64,000 nt of DNA, from NCBI GenBank assembly GCA_964023275.1, contig OZ029916.1:34989727-35053726 (forward strand), read 5' to 3'. Below the pieces are notes generated by a model. The model made no database searches and was not told the origin of the DNA. It worked only from the letters and a program-made list of their open reading frames with translations. A program made the translations under genes and the position numbers. This DNA is from Norana najaformis. Lineage: Eukaryota > Annelida > Clitellata > Crassiclitellata > Hormogastridae. This document shows, piece after piece, positions 54,501 through 64,000 of this stretch (its first letter is position 1; each line of letters begins with the position of its first letter).

Positions 54501-57500
54501 CGCTTAAATTGCCAAGTGCTATGGCCTGAGCTTCACTGTCGAAGACCTTCAGTCGATCCAAGTCTAAACAATACAGTCCATTCCGTGCTGCACCACCTGC
54601 TCCTCTCTGAGTCCAGTACAAGTAACTAGAAGGAAACAGATTGATTGATTAAAGATGAATTGTTTTTGAAATCTACGTACTTGATTGTGTGATATCAGAA
54701 TTTGTGTTTTATGTGTGTTTGTATCCAGACAATTAAAATAGCGCCTTTTAAGTAGCTCACAAATGTGCTGCCTACACTAGATTTAGTGGGGCTACAGTTC
54801 GTTAAGAATAAAAGTTCATCCGTAAGGAATTAATGCTAAGAAATGTTACCACTGATACACTCTTGGATGCATAAAGAGCCAGAAAGTTTTGCATTATGAT
54901 GAAACTTGTTATAAAAAGCTTCAGCTGTATTATGAAATCTTACTATAAGGCTGGAATGACACAAAAACAACTTCATCCCATGACAAAATCACAGTAAACT
55001 CAGCAACGTTGAATCCATACTAAGAGACCCCACAAAACACTAGTGTAGACATACCCATTGCAAGGATCTACATGCATATCGACTGCTGTCGCATTCTTAA
55101 GGTCCACAGCTTGACGACAACTTGTTAAGTTCAAATCACACTGAAGAATCTAAATGAAAAATAGAACCAAAATTAAAGAAACAGACCAAAAAGAACGAGA
55201 AATGCACATTTATTCTGCATTCGATGAATGGTGTCTTTGAAGGTTCTATTTAAAATTTCAACCCTTGGCAGGTTTGTAAATTCATAGTCATTCTGTATGC
55301 AAAGCTGTGGTATAAGGGGCTCATTAGTCTAGCTATGGTATGAAGAGTTCAATAGTCTGGCTATAGCTGAAGCATATGGCATGTGTAGTCAGTACTGCAA
55401 ACCGTATGGGCTGACCCGTTATATGTGCGTCCAGAGTTTAAACTAGGTGCATCATGTAAATTCCCAGTAGTACAATGCAAACCATACAAAGATAGGATGT
55501 TAGCCTACCTGCATACTTCTGGCTATGTCACTACGTCATCAGTATCTGAAAACCATTCATATGTCCTGCAGAGGAACTATACAATGCTCTACATGAAAGA
55601 CTGACTGAACGAATGAATGGATAGATGGACGAACGGATGGACGGATGAACGAACAAATTAATTAACGAATGAATGACTAAATTAATACCTTATTATCGAC
55701 TGCCAGATAGAGAAAATCATGGAGCCAGTCGATCGAGAGTCTGTGCACCAGAGCGGAAATGTTGTGAACAAGTCTCGTGCCATCGCCAACATTTAAGCAA
55801 TAGATTCGCTCATCGTTCGTTGCAACAAAAATCAACTGGTGGCCATAATGAACAGCAACATCTGAAACAATACGTGGCACATATTTTACATAAATGCACG
55901 TTAGTCTGGTAGTCAGTGTGCTGAACTATCAATCCAGAGGCCAGGTTCAAATCCCTGCCTGAAAAGTTAGATATTTCACAAGATTTCTGTTCCATTAGTG
56001 CCCCTAGCAAACTCATGTATAAAATGAATACATCGACTGTACACGATCAGTGTGAAGATTAAGCAGCATGCAAGGCAAAGGACCATCTGCCCTCATATGC
56101 TGAGGCTAAGAAAATGAAATCACTAGGCTTATTCTTGGGGTTGGGTTACAGACTTCTCTTCTTCTTATTAAATATCAGATAAATAAATACAGTTTATATG
56201 AAATAGAAACCTTTCAAAATGATCTTCTGATGCAGACGAATTTCATAAGAACAGAAAGCCTGTCACTCAACAGATAACAAGCTTTACATATATCATACCT
56301 GTCAGAAAAACCGTTTCGTCGGGACCTTCAAACAGCACGTCAGAATCACGGAATATGTCTGACAAATCCTGTCTCAACAACTTGTTTTCAGCACAGATTA
56401 GTAAGTAAGCAGACCCTCCAAATGCTGAAAATGCACAAAAACGAATGATCAGAATTACCGGGTACTGGACAGAAAGTTTTAACTGAATAACAAAAATTAA
56501 GTCAAGTTAGAAAAAAGGATGTGCATAAGGAAATGATGATAATGACAGTGATGATGATGATGATGACTGATGATGATGAAGGCATTTACATAGCGCCTTT
56601 TAAAATTCTTAACAGTGCAGCATACACATCTATCAAATTGATCAAAAGTATTGTGATTTGCATAATGAACTTTTGTCATTTTTTTTAAATCAAACGCCCA
56701 GATAATACACCTTATAACGCTATCTTTGCAACCCATGAACCACCTTATAGCAAAGTCATTTTCAAGCTGAACTAAATTTGGGATCCAAGTTCCCGACCAC
56801 CTTATATCAGAATTAATTTCATAACGAAACATGTTATTAGGAGGTTTCAGTGTACATACAAATTGAGCAATACTTAGCTGGTTAGAAAACTGGCAAAGAA
56901 ACGCACCCAGATTCTGTGAACGTGTCCTCACGGTTTTCATCAACTCGGGACCAACGCCATAGCGATTGATTGTAGCAAGTCGCACTTCATACTCTGTATC
57001 CGGCTGCAGCATCGTAATCACCTCTGAGATGGTGCGATTTCCATGCGATATGATTTCCTTAATGCGCGTATCACTATCTTGTTTTGCTTGTGAGACTGTC
57101 AGTTTAAACCCGACTAACGGACCATTGATAAAGAATGGCGGCTTCGCTTTCAGGTGAACTGAGGTCGATGTGGTTGTTAGGCTGACCACTTCAGGAGCCT
57201 GCAAAGGAGCTGAAATGACACGTGGTGAAGCTTCTGTTAAATAGTTACATTTGTATGGTGACCTGTTCTAAATAAAATCCTCCTTTCATACTGGTTTCAG
57301 AACAAACACAGTTACAGAAAGATGGCAGTTAGTTCAAATCAATCACTCAACATTACATCACATTCAAATCAGTTATTTAACAATGTTGGAATTCAAATCA
57401 ATCACTTATTCATTGCAGCATACACATAACATTAGTTGTGTATGTTGCAGAACTTGACCTTACAAAAGCATTTGACAGCATGAATCATTATAACTTGTTT

Positions 57501-60500
57501 AAGGAATTACTTCATAACACAGTACCAACTGTTGATATGCATCTGCGGTTGGTACAGCACTAAGCTTTTTGTAGTGCTTAGATGGAATGGTAGCTTGTCT
57601 TCTCAGTTCCACATTAGCAGTGGTGTCAGACAGGGCAGCACTCTGTCTCCTGTGCTGTTTACCTCCTCACAAACGTATTCGTTGTGATCTAAGGCATACT
57701 AATGTGCGCTGTCACATAAAAAATTATTTCTATGGTTGCTTTTATATGCGGATCAATTATTGTACTCCCTCTCCTAGGTACTTGGTCTTCAGGTCATGTT
57801 GAATGTTTGCAATAAACTTATAACCAGCAGTGCATTATCTCGAGTTCAATTGTGCTAAACTTCATTGTATATGTTTTGGTATTAAAGCTTGCTGTAAGGC
57901 ACTGATCCAATGTGACTGGGTGCACAAGCCATTAACTGGGCTGACTCCTGAAGTATTTAGAGGTGTATGTAGTTTAATTGGTGGCAGTAGACAGCTATTG
58001 TTTCATGTGGATTCCTTGAAATGATCGTTCTACCTTAGGTGTAATTGCATCTCGCCACAAGCCTCCAATTTGGACGAGATTCTTCATCTCAATTCGCAGG
58101 AGGGCTACTGTTCGCCTCTACTGGTGTTCGTCCTTTCTGCTTTGACTTTGTCAGCCAGACAGTTGAATAAAATTAATGTATGCTGGAACTCTGTATATCG
58201 TCTTATATTGGGTTTTAAGAGATGGGAAAGTGTGAAAGTTATATTGGGTTTTAAGAGATGGGAAAGTGTGAAAGTTTAACTGCTGGTCTGGCCAGACTAA
58301 ATTTCCTATTCATGTTGGAAGTACGTGGCTACAAAATTTATTCTCATCCGTTCTTCTCCCCAGGTGCTACTATAGACCTGTTTTTAGTTGGTAATTACCA
58401 TAAGCAACCTATAATTACCATAACAGACCTATAATCTACTACAGACCTGTTTTTAGTTGGTAATTACCATAACCATGACTGGCTTAAACAGGTATTTATA
58501 AATAAACACGAAGCCATAAGCCAGTTGCATAGCAAGTTCAATGACCTGTGAGCGCAGCGACTTAGCTTTTAAGGCCTTCTTAACAGCAGCATGAGCTGTT
58601 TTCTCTTGTTTTTAGTAGAATTGCACTTCGTATGTTTCTATTGTTGTTTTGCCCTTGTGGCATCAACAAGGGTGTTCATTACATCACATTCAAATAAATC
58701 ACATAACATTACATCACATTCAAATCAATTGCTTAAAAGCCATTCACATTCAAATCAATCATTTAAAATCATATGGCATTCAAATCAATCATTCAACACT
58801 GCATAACACATAACATTGCATTTAACATTGCAAAGCATTACATTACAACACATACTAAGCCATCGCACATGAAGTATCACCTTCCAGGAAGGAATCCACA
58901 TCGAATGCATCATGTTCTGAGGGACACTACACACACCTGTCTTCACGTTTGAAACCTGTCCTGTTTTGCAAGGAATGAGTTGGCAACCTTCCCAAGGAGA
59001 TATCTTAGGATGTATTTCACCTCTCTTTTTCCAGGTAAACCAAGTAAAAAGAGAAGAAGAAGAACAGTCCCTGAGGCTAACCCCAAGAGGCAGCCATAGA
59101 CCTGTACAAGTGTTAGCAATGTCATTTTTCTTAGCCTCAGCATATGAATACAGGTCGCCAGTCCTCTCCCACCCCACCTCATCTTCCCACCAGTAACCCT
59201 ACGGCATGCGGTAGCGTGCTCATTTTATAAATATGTTCACCATGAGGTGCAAGGAGAGCAGAGAAATTTTGAAGCATCTTTCTGCCCTAGCAGAGATTTG
59301 AACCCTGACCTCTTGGTTGATGGTCCAGCACGTTAACTACTAGACTACCACACACCTCTCTGACTCAATACGCAATCTGACCTTTGTTCCACATAGTTCA
59401 GAGTATACTTGGCATATATTAAGAATGAATACAACCACAAAGAGGCACTACTTAAATCCTCTCTTCCATCACATTAGATTGTAATACAGACTTTTTAATA
59501 AAATTAAACAGAGAAACTGTGTTATTAAAATTAAAGAAAGGACGTGACTTACTCCCAGATGGTTCAGTTGAAATTGGAGAACTTTCCGGTAATGAAACAA
59601 TGACATCATCAGAAATGACGACAACTATTCGAAACTAAAAGTACAGAATACATGTGTAAACATACTGCAAAGTTCACCTTATGCTGTTATTTATATAAAA
59701 TTATACTAATGTTAGCAATATCATTAATCTTATAGTAAAGATCTTGCTATGACTGTTCGACATTAATTATGGTTACAACTAATATGTATAGCCAATATAA
59801 ACACAATGACTTAGCAATTTTATGATTTGTTGACTAATACCAAAAAAAGAATTCGAGTTAGCTTACCTTGTAAGTGACATAAGGCTGAAGGTCTGACACC
59901 CTGACCCGCTGCCCAGAGAGCCATTTGACGGAATTATGGAACTGCCAGTCCTCGGATAGGCCGAGGATGAATTTCTGGAGGAGGAACGTCAGAGTAAATC
60001 CTGGCTCGAGAGCCGGAAGAGGATTTGCTGACCATCTCAACAGCACAGACACATTACCACTTAAGGTGAGGACTGGGCTCGGCAGCTTCTCAAACTCCCC
60101 TACAATTAAAAATTCCCACATACACTTTGCATTTTAAATCTTCTAGCATTAAATTAGGTTTTAAACGATAAAACCTCGCAAAAGTAAACTTAGGTTAACC
60201 AGACAAAATTTCATAACATTAAATTTGATTAAAAAGATAAAATCCCATAATATTAACTTAGGTTAAATAGGCAAAATCAAATAACAGTAAACTAGATTTA
60301 AAAAGATAGCCTTTTAACAGTACAGTTAGGTTAACCAAACGAAATGTTATAACATTAAATTTCATTAAAGAGATAAATTTTGTAACATAAACCTAAAAAA
60401 ATCTTGTTAAAGTAAACTTTGGTTAACCAAACATCATCTCATAACATTAATTAGGCTAAAAAGATAAAATCTTGTAACATTAACTCAACTAAAATCTTGA

Positions 60501-61442
60501 AAATTAACTTTGGTATACCAGATAAATCTTGTCTAACTGTAGCTAAGGTTAACCGGAGAAGGTCTTGAAAAAGCAACTTAGATTACATAGTGGAAGAGAA
60601 ATGTCTGTAAAAGTCATTGTAATATATGGCACAGAACGAAATCGGAACACGAGATGATATTATTCTAGATTGGGGTCTACATCGAAGCCTACAGAGCAAA
60701 TGACCAGTTGACTTACGAGCTCAGTGGTATAACAACCTCACCGTATATTAGATAATGCGGTATAATGTTACTGTTGTTTGACTTACGAGCCATTTCATTG
60801 ATGTACAGTTTGATGGCTGAGGTACAACTCTGGACGCAGAAGTCGAACTGGTATGATAAACAAATTCAGTTATTAGAAGTGCATGGCACGACCAGTAATT
60901 TTGAAACAAATGGAAATGTTATGCCTTAAAAAAGAATTTTTATTGTATGCCATTCAGTTCCAGGTCTTTGAGAGTGGCAGACTGTTTATTCATTAGCTCC
61001 TTTATCCTTCTGTCCAGGATTTAAATCTCAGTGCTAATATTAATACTAACTAATGCTAACTTATACACAATCACACACACACACATACTGTATACACAAA
61101 TACACACAGGCATATATACCTATATACATATGCACACATACATACACATATATACACAAAAACATACATGCATAAAGTATACATAACTCAAATACACACA
61201 TGCATACATAAATAAATACATAAAAACACATACTTACACACATATGTATACACAAATACATACATACACACATACATACACACATCCATGCACACAATCA
61301 TACTCAGACCTACAGACCTACATACACCATCTGTGCCAGGAAATCTTGGATTCAATGAAGTCTCTGGAGCAGTACGATCCATCAGACACAGAATGGCTAA
61401 AATACCAACCAACAGGTGGCAACGAATGCCTGTCCTGTGCAT
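41784..61442 (-). CDS. ROS1/sevenless-like receptor tyrosine kinase, 25 exons, complete
   Basis: Exons in transcript order: 61326-61442, 60787-60847, 59867-60099, 59553-59634, 56907-57209, 56299-56424, 55689-55861, 55055-55149, 54189-54625, 53396-53482, 52577-52786, 52245-52367, 51732-51925, 50786-51165, 49977-50131, 48917-49113, 48161-48290, 47000-47095, 46274-46424, 45453-45615, 44801-44995, 43417-43514, 42935-43129, 42223-42357, 41784-41964. They sum to 4317 nt, 1438 aa, phases consistent. Layout: signal peptide ([13 protein letters not shown]), Cys-rich stub, two FN3, YWTD-type propeller, FN3, second propeller, FN3, one membrane helix (about 1042-1065), kinase. The ectodomain is shorter than in human ROS1 (about 2347 aa), with two propellers instead of three. 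Kinase hallmarks are listed separately. Upstream in-frame ATGs (to 61592) exist; 61442 was chosen because it places a signal peptide at the N-terminus. It is a single-pass surface receptor of unknown ligand, convergent with the kinesin. Confidence 0.94.
42685..42780 (+). mobile_element. SINE family B tail fragment, receptor intron
   Basis: CTGCTCAGCACCATC, TTGTCATTAGAACC and AAATAAATAATAA occur in the order seen at the end of the 23498-23685 copy. No head is present. Confidence 0.5.
43770..44300 (+). mobile_element. LINE C-terminal fragment (GHVLRM/W-P-GKR-type tail)
   Basis: It reads [11 protein letters not shown], then in a second frame a basic segment [18 protein letters not shown] followed by [20 protein letters not shown] and a trailing RRMEKLHSP. 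This is the tail of LINE reverse transcriptases often mis-annotated as craniofacial development protein 2. It lies in the receptor intron 43515-44800. Confidence 0.75.
44330..44560 (-). mobile_element. CR1-like LINE C-terminus
   Basis: The minus strand reads [20 protein letters not shown] and [17 protein letters not shown] to a stop, clearly related to the copy at 4810-5010. Confidence 0.7.
45080..45235. repeat. (ATCC)n microsatellite, receptor intron
   Basis: CATC/CATCC units with a pure (CATC)n run near 45195-45220. Confidence 0.9.
47000..47095 (-). other. Transmembrane exon of the ROS1-like receptor (exon 18)
   Basis: This 96-nt exon encodes a stretch rich in Leu, Ala and Val with a core of [17 protein letters not shown], long enough for one membrane helix. 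It joins the last FN3 exon (48161-48290) to the juxtamembrane exon (46274-46424), which carries the ROS-family [11 protein letters not shown] motif. Confidence 0.9.
47422..47885. mobile_element. MITE-like element carrying a telomere-like repeat
   Basis: The left end has CTAGGGGACCTCAAGGAGGTC, tandemly repeated with a 36-bp period (47430, 47466, partial at 47502). The right end at 47859-47880 has the inverse (GGCCTCCTTGAAGTCCCCTAG). Between them, at 47564-47588, is TAACCCTAACCCTAAACCTAACCC. No coding capacity. It lies in the intron between receptor exons 17 and 18. Confidence 0.6.
48428..48610. repeat. Compound triplet microsatellite (ATC/TAC/TTA)n
   Basis: Runs of (CAT)n, (TAC)n and (TTA)n follow one another, only about 140 bp from receptor exon 17 (48161-48290). 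Confidence 0.95.
49710..49950. repeat. (CATA)n and (TA)n microsatellites, receptor intron
   Basis: CATACA-type tetramer/hexamer repeat to about 49850, then a (TA)n tract ending about 30 bp from receptor exon 15. Confidence 0.9.
50165..50570 (+). mobile_element. LINE RT fragment, receptor intron
   Basis: The plus strand reads [27 protein letters not shown] and, after a break, [20 protein letters not shown]. These are CR1/L2-like thumb motifs. It starts about 35 bp from exon 15. Confidence 0.75.
51300..51480 (-). mobile_element. Degraded LINE C-terminal remnant
   Basis: The minus strand has [10 protein letters not shown] followed by weakly similar sequence, the same motif as the copies at 4810-5010 and 44330-44560. 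Confidence 0.4.
53010..53105. repeat. Imperfect hairpin, receptor intron
   Basis: TGCCAGCATGCCCACATG and CATGAGCATGCTGGCA are inverse arms around GGGCCCATATGGGACC, itself palindromic. It may be a tiny foldback element. Confidence 0.6.
53850..54018. repeat. Minisatellite, 21-bp unit, about eight copies
   Basis: The unit is ACCAGCAAGACACTGCCAAAG with small variants. It lies in the intron between receptor exons 9 and 10 and encodes nothing in frame with them. Confidence 0.85.
55893..56170 (+). mobile_element. tRNA-derived SINE (family A), receptor intron
   Basis: The head is TAGTCTGGTAGTCAGTGTGC (A-box region) with B box GGTTCAAATCCC. The body contains TGCCCCTAGCAAACTCATG and TATGCTGAGGCTAAGAAAAT and ends in CTTCTTCTT. 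It is the best full copy in sense orientation. Confidence 0.8.
57420..58340 (+). mobile_element. Degraded LINE with RT core motifs, receptor intron
   Basis: [20 protein letters not shown] and later [16 protein letters not shown] are RT fingers/palm motifs, split by frame breaks. The 3' part reads [16 protein letters not shown] tail sequence. It is in antisense orientation to the receptor gene, within the 2.3-kb intron between exons 4 and 5. Confidence 0.75.
58203..58274. repeat. Exact 36-bp tandem duplication
   Basis: Two identical units, TTATATTGGG...GTGTGAAAG, at 58203-58238 and 58239-58274. Identity suggests a recent event, later than the decay of the LINE that contains it. Confidence 0.9.
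59050..59358 (-). mobile_element. tRNA-derived SINE (family A), receptor intron
   Basis: The head is on the minus strand (GTGGTAGTCTAGTAGTTAAC, then GGGTTCAAATCTC). The body runs through GCACCTCATGG and the inverse of GAGGCAGCCATAG to a GAAGAAGAAG end. It is full length. Confidence 0.85.
60150..60590. repeat. Degenerate tandem repeat, about 67-bp unit, receptor intron 2
   Basis: Units contain ACTTAGGTTAACCAGACAAA, CATAACATTAAATT and TTAAAAAGATAAAAT in constant order. About six copies fill most of the intron between exons 2 and 3. Confidence 0.8.
61060..61315. repeat. (ACATAC)/(CA)n-rich microsatellite
   Basis: CATA/CACA tetramers for about 250 bp, ending beside the receptor signal-peptide exon (61326). 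Confidence 0.9.
61326..61442 (-). other. Signal-peptide exon of the ROS1-like receptor (exon 1)
   Basis: From the ATG at 61440-61442 the exon reads MHRTGIRC followed by a hydrophobic run, then a polar segment ending PGTDG. The donor GTATGT follows at 61325-61320. The phase (0) matches exon 2 at 60847, which starts FDFCVQSC. It is the weakest exon of the model because it has no family motif. Confidence 0.7.
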
Positions 61443-61699
61443 ACCCGGCGGTTCGAGGGATATCCGTCCATTTCTATCTACGAGGGACTGCTGGACAGTG
61501 AGACAACCGTGAGCCATCAGTGGTGGATCACATTGCCTATTGTTCCTCATCCTCGATGATGTGTGCTTAAGGAACTCTGGACATGCTGTCATCGTTCAAC
61601 TCTAGTTGAGAATCTGTTGGTAGAGCACTGCATGCGTGATTGAGCTTGCCACTGGTGACCCTTCTAGTTCATTCATTCATTCATTCATTCATTCAGAGC

Positions 61700-61910
61700 A
61701 TTTATATAGAGCCCCTTCAAGTAGTATACCCAGAAGCGCTTGCCAGCCCAGCTCCGGCAAAAGAGAACAGTTTACAACTGTTGGTGAAAAGGCCTGCATA
61801 GATGGCAATACAGTAGTTAATCCTGCTGGTAATAAAAGCACGGACAAGGGTAATATTGCAGTACTGTTTGCTAACGGATGAATGATCTGTTCTTAATGAC
61901 ATCTAACATT
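61700..61910 (-). mobile_element. LINE RT fragment
   Basis: The minus strand reads VRAFITSRINYCIAIYAGL, a CR1/L2-like thumb motif, on a short piece. It lies upstream of the receptor start. Confidence 0.55.
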
Positions 61911-62334
61911 GTTAACGCTAGTCTTGAGAGCACCTCTGATTAGTTTCTCTTGAAGTGTCCCTATACAAATTTCTTATTACAACTGCAAACACACACATCC
62001 ATACATATACATCCATACACACAATCATACATACATTCATACACACATCTACACATACATGACAGGCAACACTTTGTAATGTAATGTAACAGAAAATTTT
62101 CATGGCACCTTCTAAGTATGAGGTATGTATGTCCCTGGCTTTATATACAGCATCCTTCAAGAACCTTAGAAGAGTGTTAAAATACCTCTTGAAGGTGTGA
62201 AATAAAAACTGAAAATGGTGATAATGATGCAAATTCATAAGTTGCACCTTCTTTAGAAAAGGTGTGATATCCACATGGCTGACTGTTTAATAAAAAATAA
62301 TAATAATTAGTAACTTCAAATTCACAGGTGTCTA

Positions 62335-62400
62335 ATGCACAAGGCATCAACCATCGGCACACCAAAGCCAAGCCGCACTATCCAGGACAGTCCATGTTTC
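62335..62400 (-). mobile_element. LINE 3' UTR fragment
   Basis: GCACAAGGCATCAACCATCG and ACCAAAGCCAAGCCGC are the inverse of the 3' UTR block at 3775-3890. Confidence 0.6.
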
Positions 62401-62604
62401 AATGTCTTTGACAGGTTCTCAAAGGGCACTATATAAATATCCACTAGATTTTCTCAGATACAGTAATCATCTTAGAGGAGGTTTGAACATGCATAACATG
62501 TTACAGATGAGCAATTAACCAGTAATCCAATATGTCACATATTTACTACCATGTAAACTAATGTAATATGAGCCAAACTTTTATAGCACTTTATACAGAA
62601 TCTA

Positions 62605-62830
62605 TGCACAGGGTAGGGAGAAGAGTAGCTGTCCCTTAAAGTAAACCAGACAGGCAGCCATGGGTTGGAAGTTTTAGCAACTTCATTTTCTCTCTGAGCC
62701 TCGGCACGTAAGGGCAGGTAGTTAGTCCTTTTCCTTGTCATTCGACAATCTGACCGACGTTGTACAGTCGGGGTACTCATTTACAGCTTAGGGGCGCAAG
62801 TGGAGCAAAAATCTTGCAGAGATCAGTCTG
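62605..62830 (-). mobile_element. SINE family A body fragment, head missing
   Basis: It contains GGCAGCCATGGGTTGGAAGT, GAGCCTCGGCACGTAAG and GGGGCGCAAGTGGAGC in the order seen at 27082-27370. The tRNA-like head is absent. Confidence 0.65.
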
Positions 62831-63239
62831 AACATATGCTGTGTAGACGTCCAGGTACAATACTTCTTAAACTACACATGTCAAATGGTGCAAACAGAAT
62901 TAGTTAACACTAGTGTAGTATAGTGTAGTGCAGTGTAGTGCAGCGTGATGCAGCATAGTTTAGATTCTAAACCGTAGTGCAGAAAACTTTACTTACTCCT
63001 ACTGAGCTTGGTGAGATCATCTGAAAAGAATCATGACAAGTGAAATTCATGTACTTCCAGTGTAAATAGATAAATGCTTGTTTTTATAGTAAGTAAGTAA
63101 TGCATTTATTAACATGCCATATGTCCATCAGCTGTGAGAAAAGTCATAGGCGTGGGTGAGTAATGTAAACAGGAAGACTAATCCAGATGGCTGGTGCAGA
63201 ACTGCTGACTCTTAAATGTTCCTGGTAATGAAATGTCTG

Positions 63240-63610
63240 CACCCACAACATTGACTGTTTTAAGTCTTCAATTGATTTAATTGATGAGGAAGTGCCAGTA
63301 CAATGACTTCAGACTTCTTTGGATTCAGGCACAGTTCGGTTGTAAGGAACCAGCAATGGACTGCTTCAGCACACAGTGTTAAGTTATTGGTGTCGGAGTA
63401 AATGTGAACGGGTGCTATACACAGTTGTGTGTCATCAGTATACTGGTGGTGACTGATGCCGTAAGGGGAAATGACACTGCTGATTGGAGCCACTTAAAGC
63501 GTGAAGAAGGAACGACCCTTGTGGGATGTACTATATGACGATAGACTACTGCTACCTTGATGATCCAACGCTCACATGTGGTGAAGGTCTGTCAGGTAAC
63601 TACGGATCCA
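63240..63610 (-). mobile_element. LINE reverse transcriptase fragment with YTDD box
   Basis: The minus strand has WIRSYLTDL, then SPYGISHHQYTDDTQLCIAP (YxDD catalytic box) and WFLTTELCLNPKKSEVIVL. This is the RT palm region of a CR1/L2-like LINE with frame breaks before the YxDD box. Confidence 0.8.
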
Positions 63611-64000
63611 ATCAGGCACAAAAGGCACTTCATAAATATCTCCAGATACACAGTCACTTTTTATGACACATCTCAGTGACAGCAGTTACATACAAAGCGG
63701 AGTTTCCCATGAAAAAGTGCTTCATAAATCTGAAACCTAAGGAAAAGCCTCAATTAAATAATTAACCAATGCTACACCTTACCTGATCTTCCATACCTAA
63801 CCTTCCCTACCTTTTCTTCACTTACCTAATTAGCTAGCACTCCATTTTCCTCATCATCCTAACGTCATCACTATATGCAGAGACTACAAAAGGTATATTA
63901 GCGAGTTCCAGTTGTCAGCTGAGAGGCCTTAAGAGGAGCTATACAAATGTTCTGTTACAATTACAGACCAGTGGCCAATTGCTAATGCGCTTATCTCAAC

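Noticed and set aside
61442..61592. Receptor translation starting at the most upstream in-frame ATG (61592)
   Set aside because: It would bury the hydrophobic signal segment about 60 residues inside the protein; the ATG at 61442 gives a normal signal peptide. Not excluded without a 5' transcript end.

Overview
The window is eukaryotic nuclear DNA from an animal. All three recognisable genes are split by many phase-conserving introns. Intergenic and intronic DNA is AT-rich and full of microsatellites and degraded transposons. The gene set (a sevenless/ROS1-type receptor tyrosine kinase with FN3 and beta-propeller modules, a KIF28/KLP-6-type kinesin-3, and animal-type RtcB) indicates a metazoan. 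The short ROS1-like ectodomain, the Tc1, MULE and CR1/L2-like elements and the tRNA-derived SINEs suggest a marine invertebrate, perhaps a sponge or another early-branching lineage. That placement is inference only.

Layout. 1-6087 has no recognisable gene; it holds a possible MITE, a triplet microsatellite and the 3' end of a LINE. 6088-13387 (+) is a complete 11-exon RtcB tRNA ligase gene (505 aa, every catalytic residue in place). 13388-22091 is a transposon graveyard: a CR1/L2-like LINE, a Tc1 element inside a larger element with long inverted repeats, and three 5'-truncated LINE copies with ATTACG-type tails. 22092-37678 (+) is a complete 27-exon kinesin-3 gene (941 aa). Its first intron is an AT-AC, U12-type intron. 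It also has a GC-AG intron, a decayed duplicate of a motor exon, and a tandem duplication of a 24-residue coiled-coil exon. 37679-41783 holds two possible exons of an unidentified minus-strand gene and a degraded MULE with an 11-bp target duplication. 41784-61442 (-) is a complete 25-exon ROS1/sevenless-like receptor tyrosine kinase (1438 aa) from signal peptide to kinase domain, convergent with the kinesin. 61443-64000 holds SINE and LINE fragments.

All exon models were built by hand from reading-frame continuity, splice-site dinucleotides and family motifs. Each closes in frame from ATG to stop. The three genes show no obvious joint pathway: RtcB acts in tRNA splicing and XBP1-type mRNA ligation, the kinesin in microtubule transport, and the receptor in cell-surface signalling. 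Nothing resembling a prokaryotic operon, CRISPR array or defence island is present. The most unusual things are at the level of splicing and repeats.
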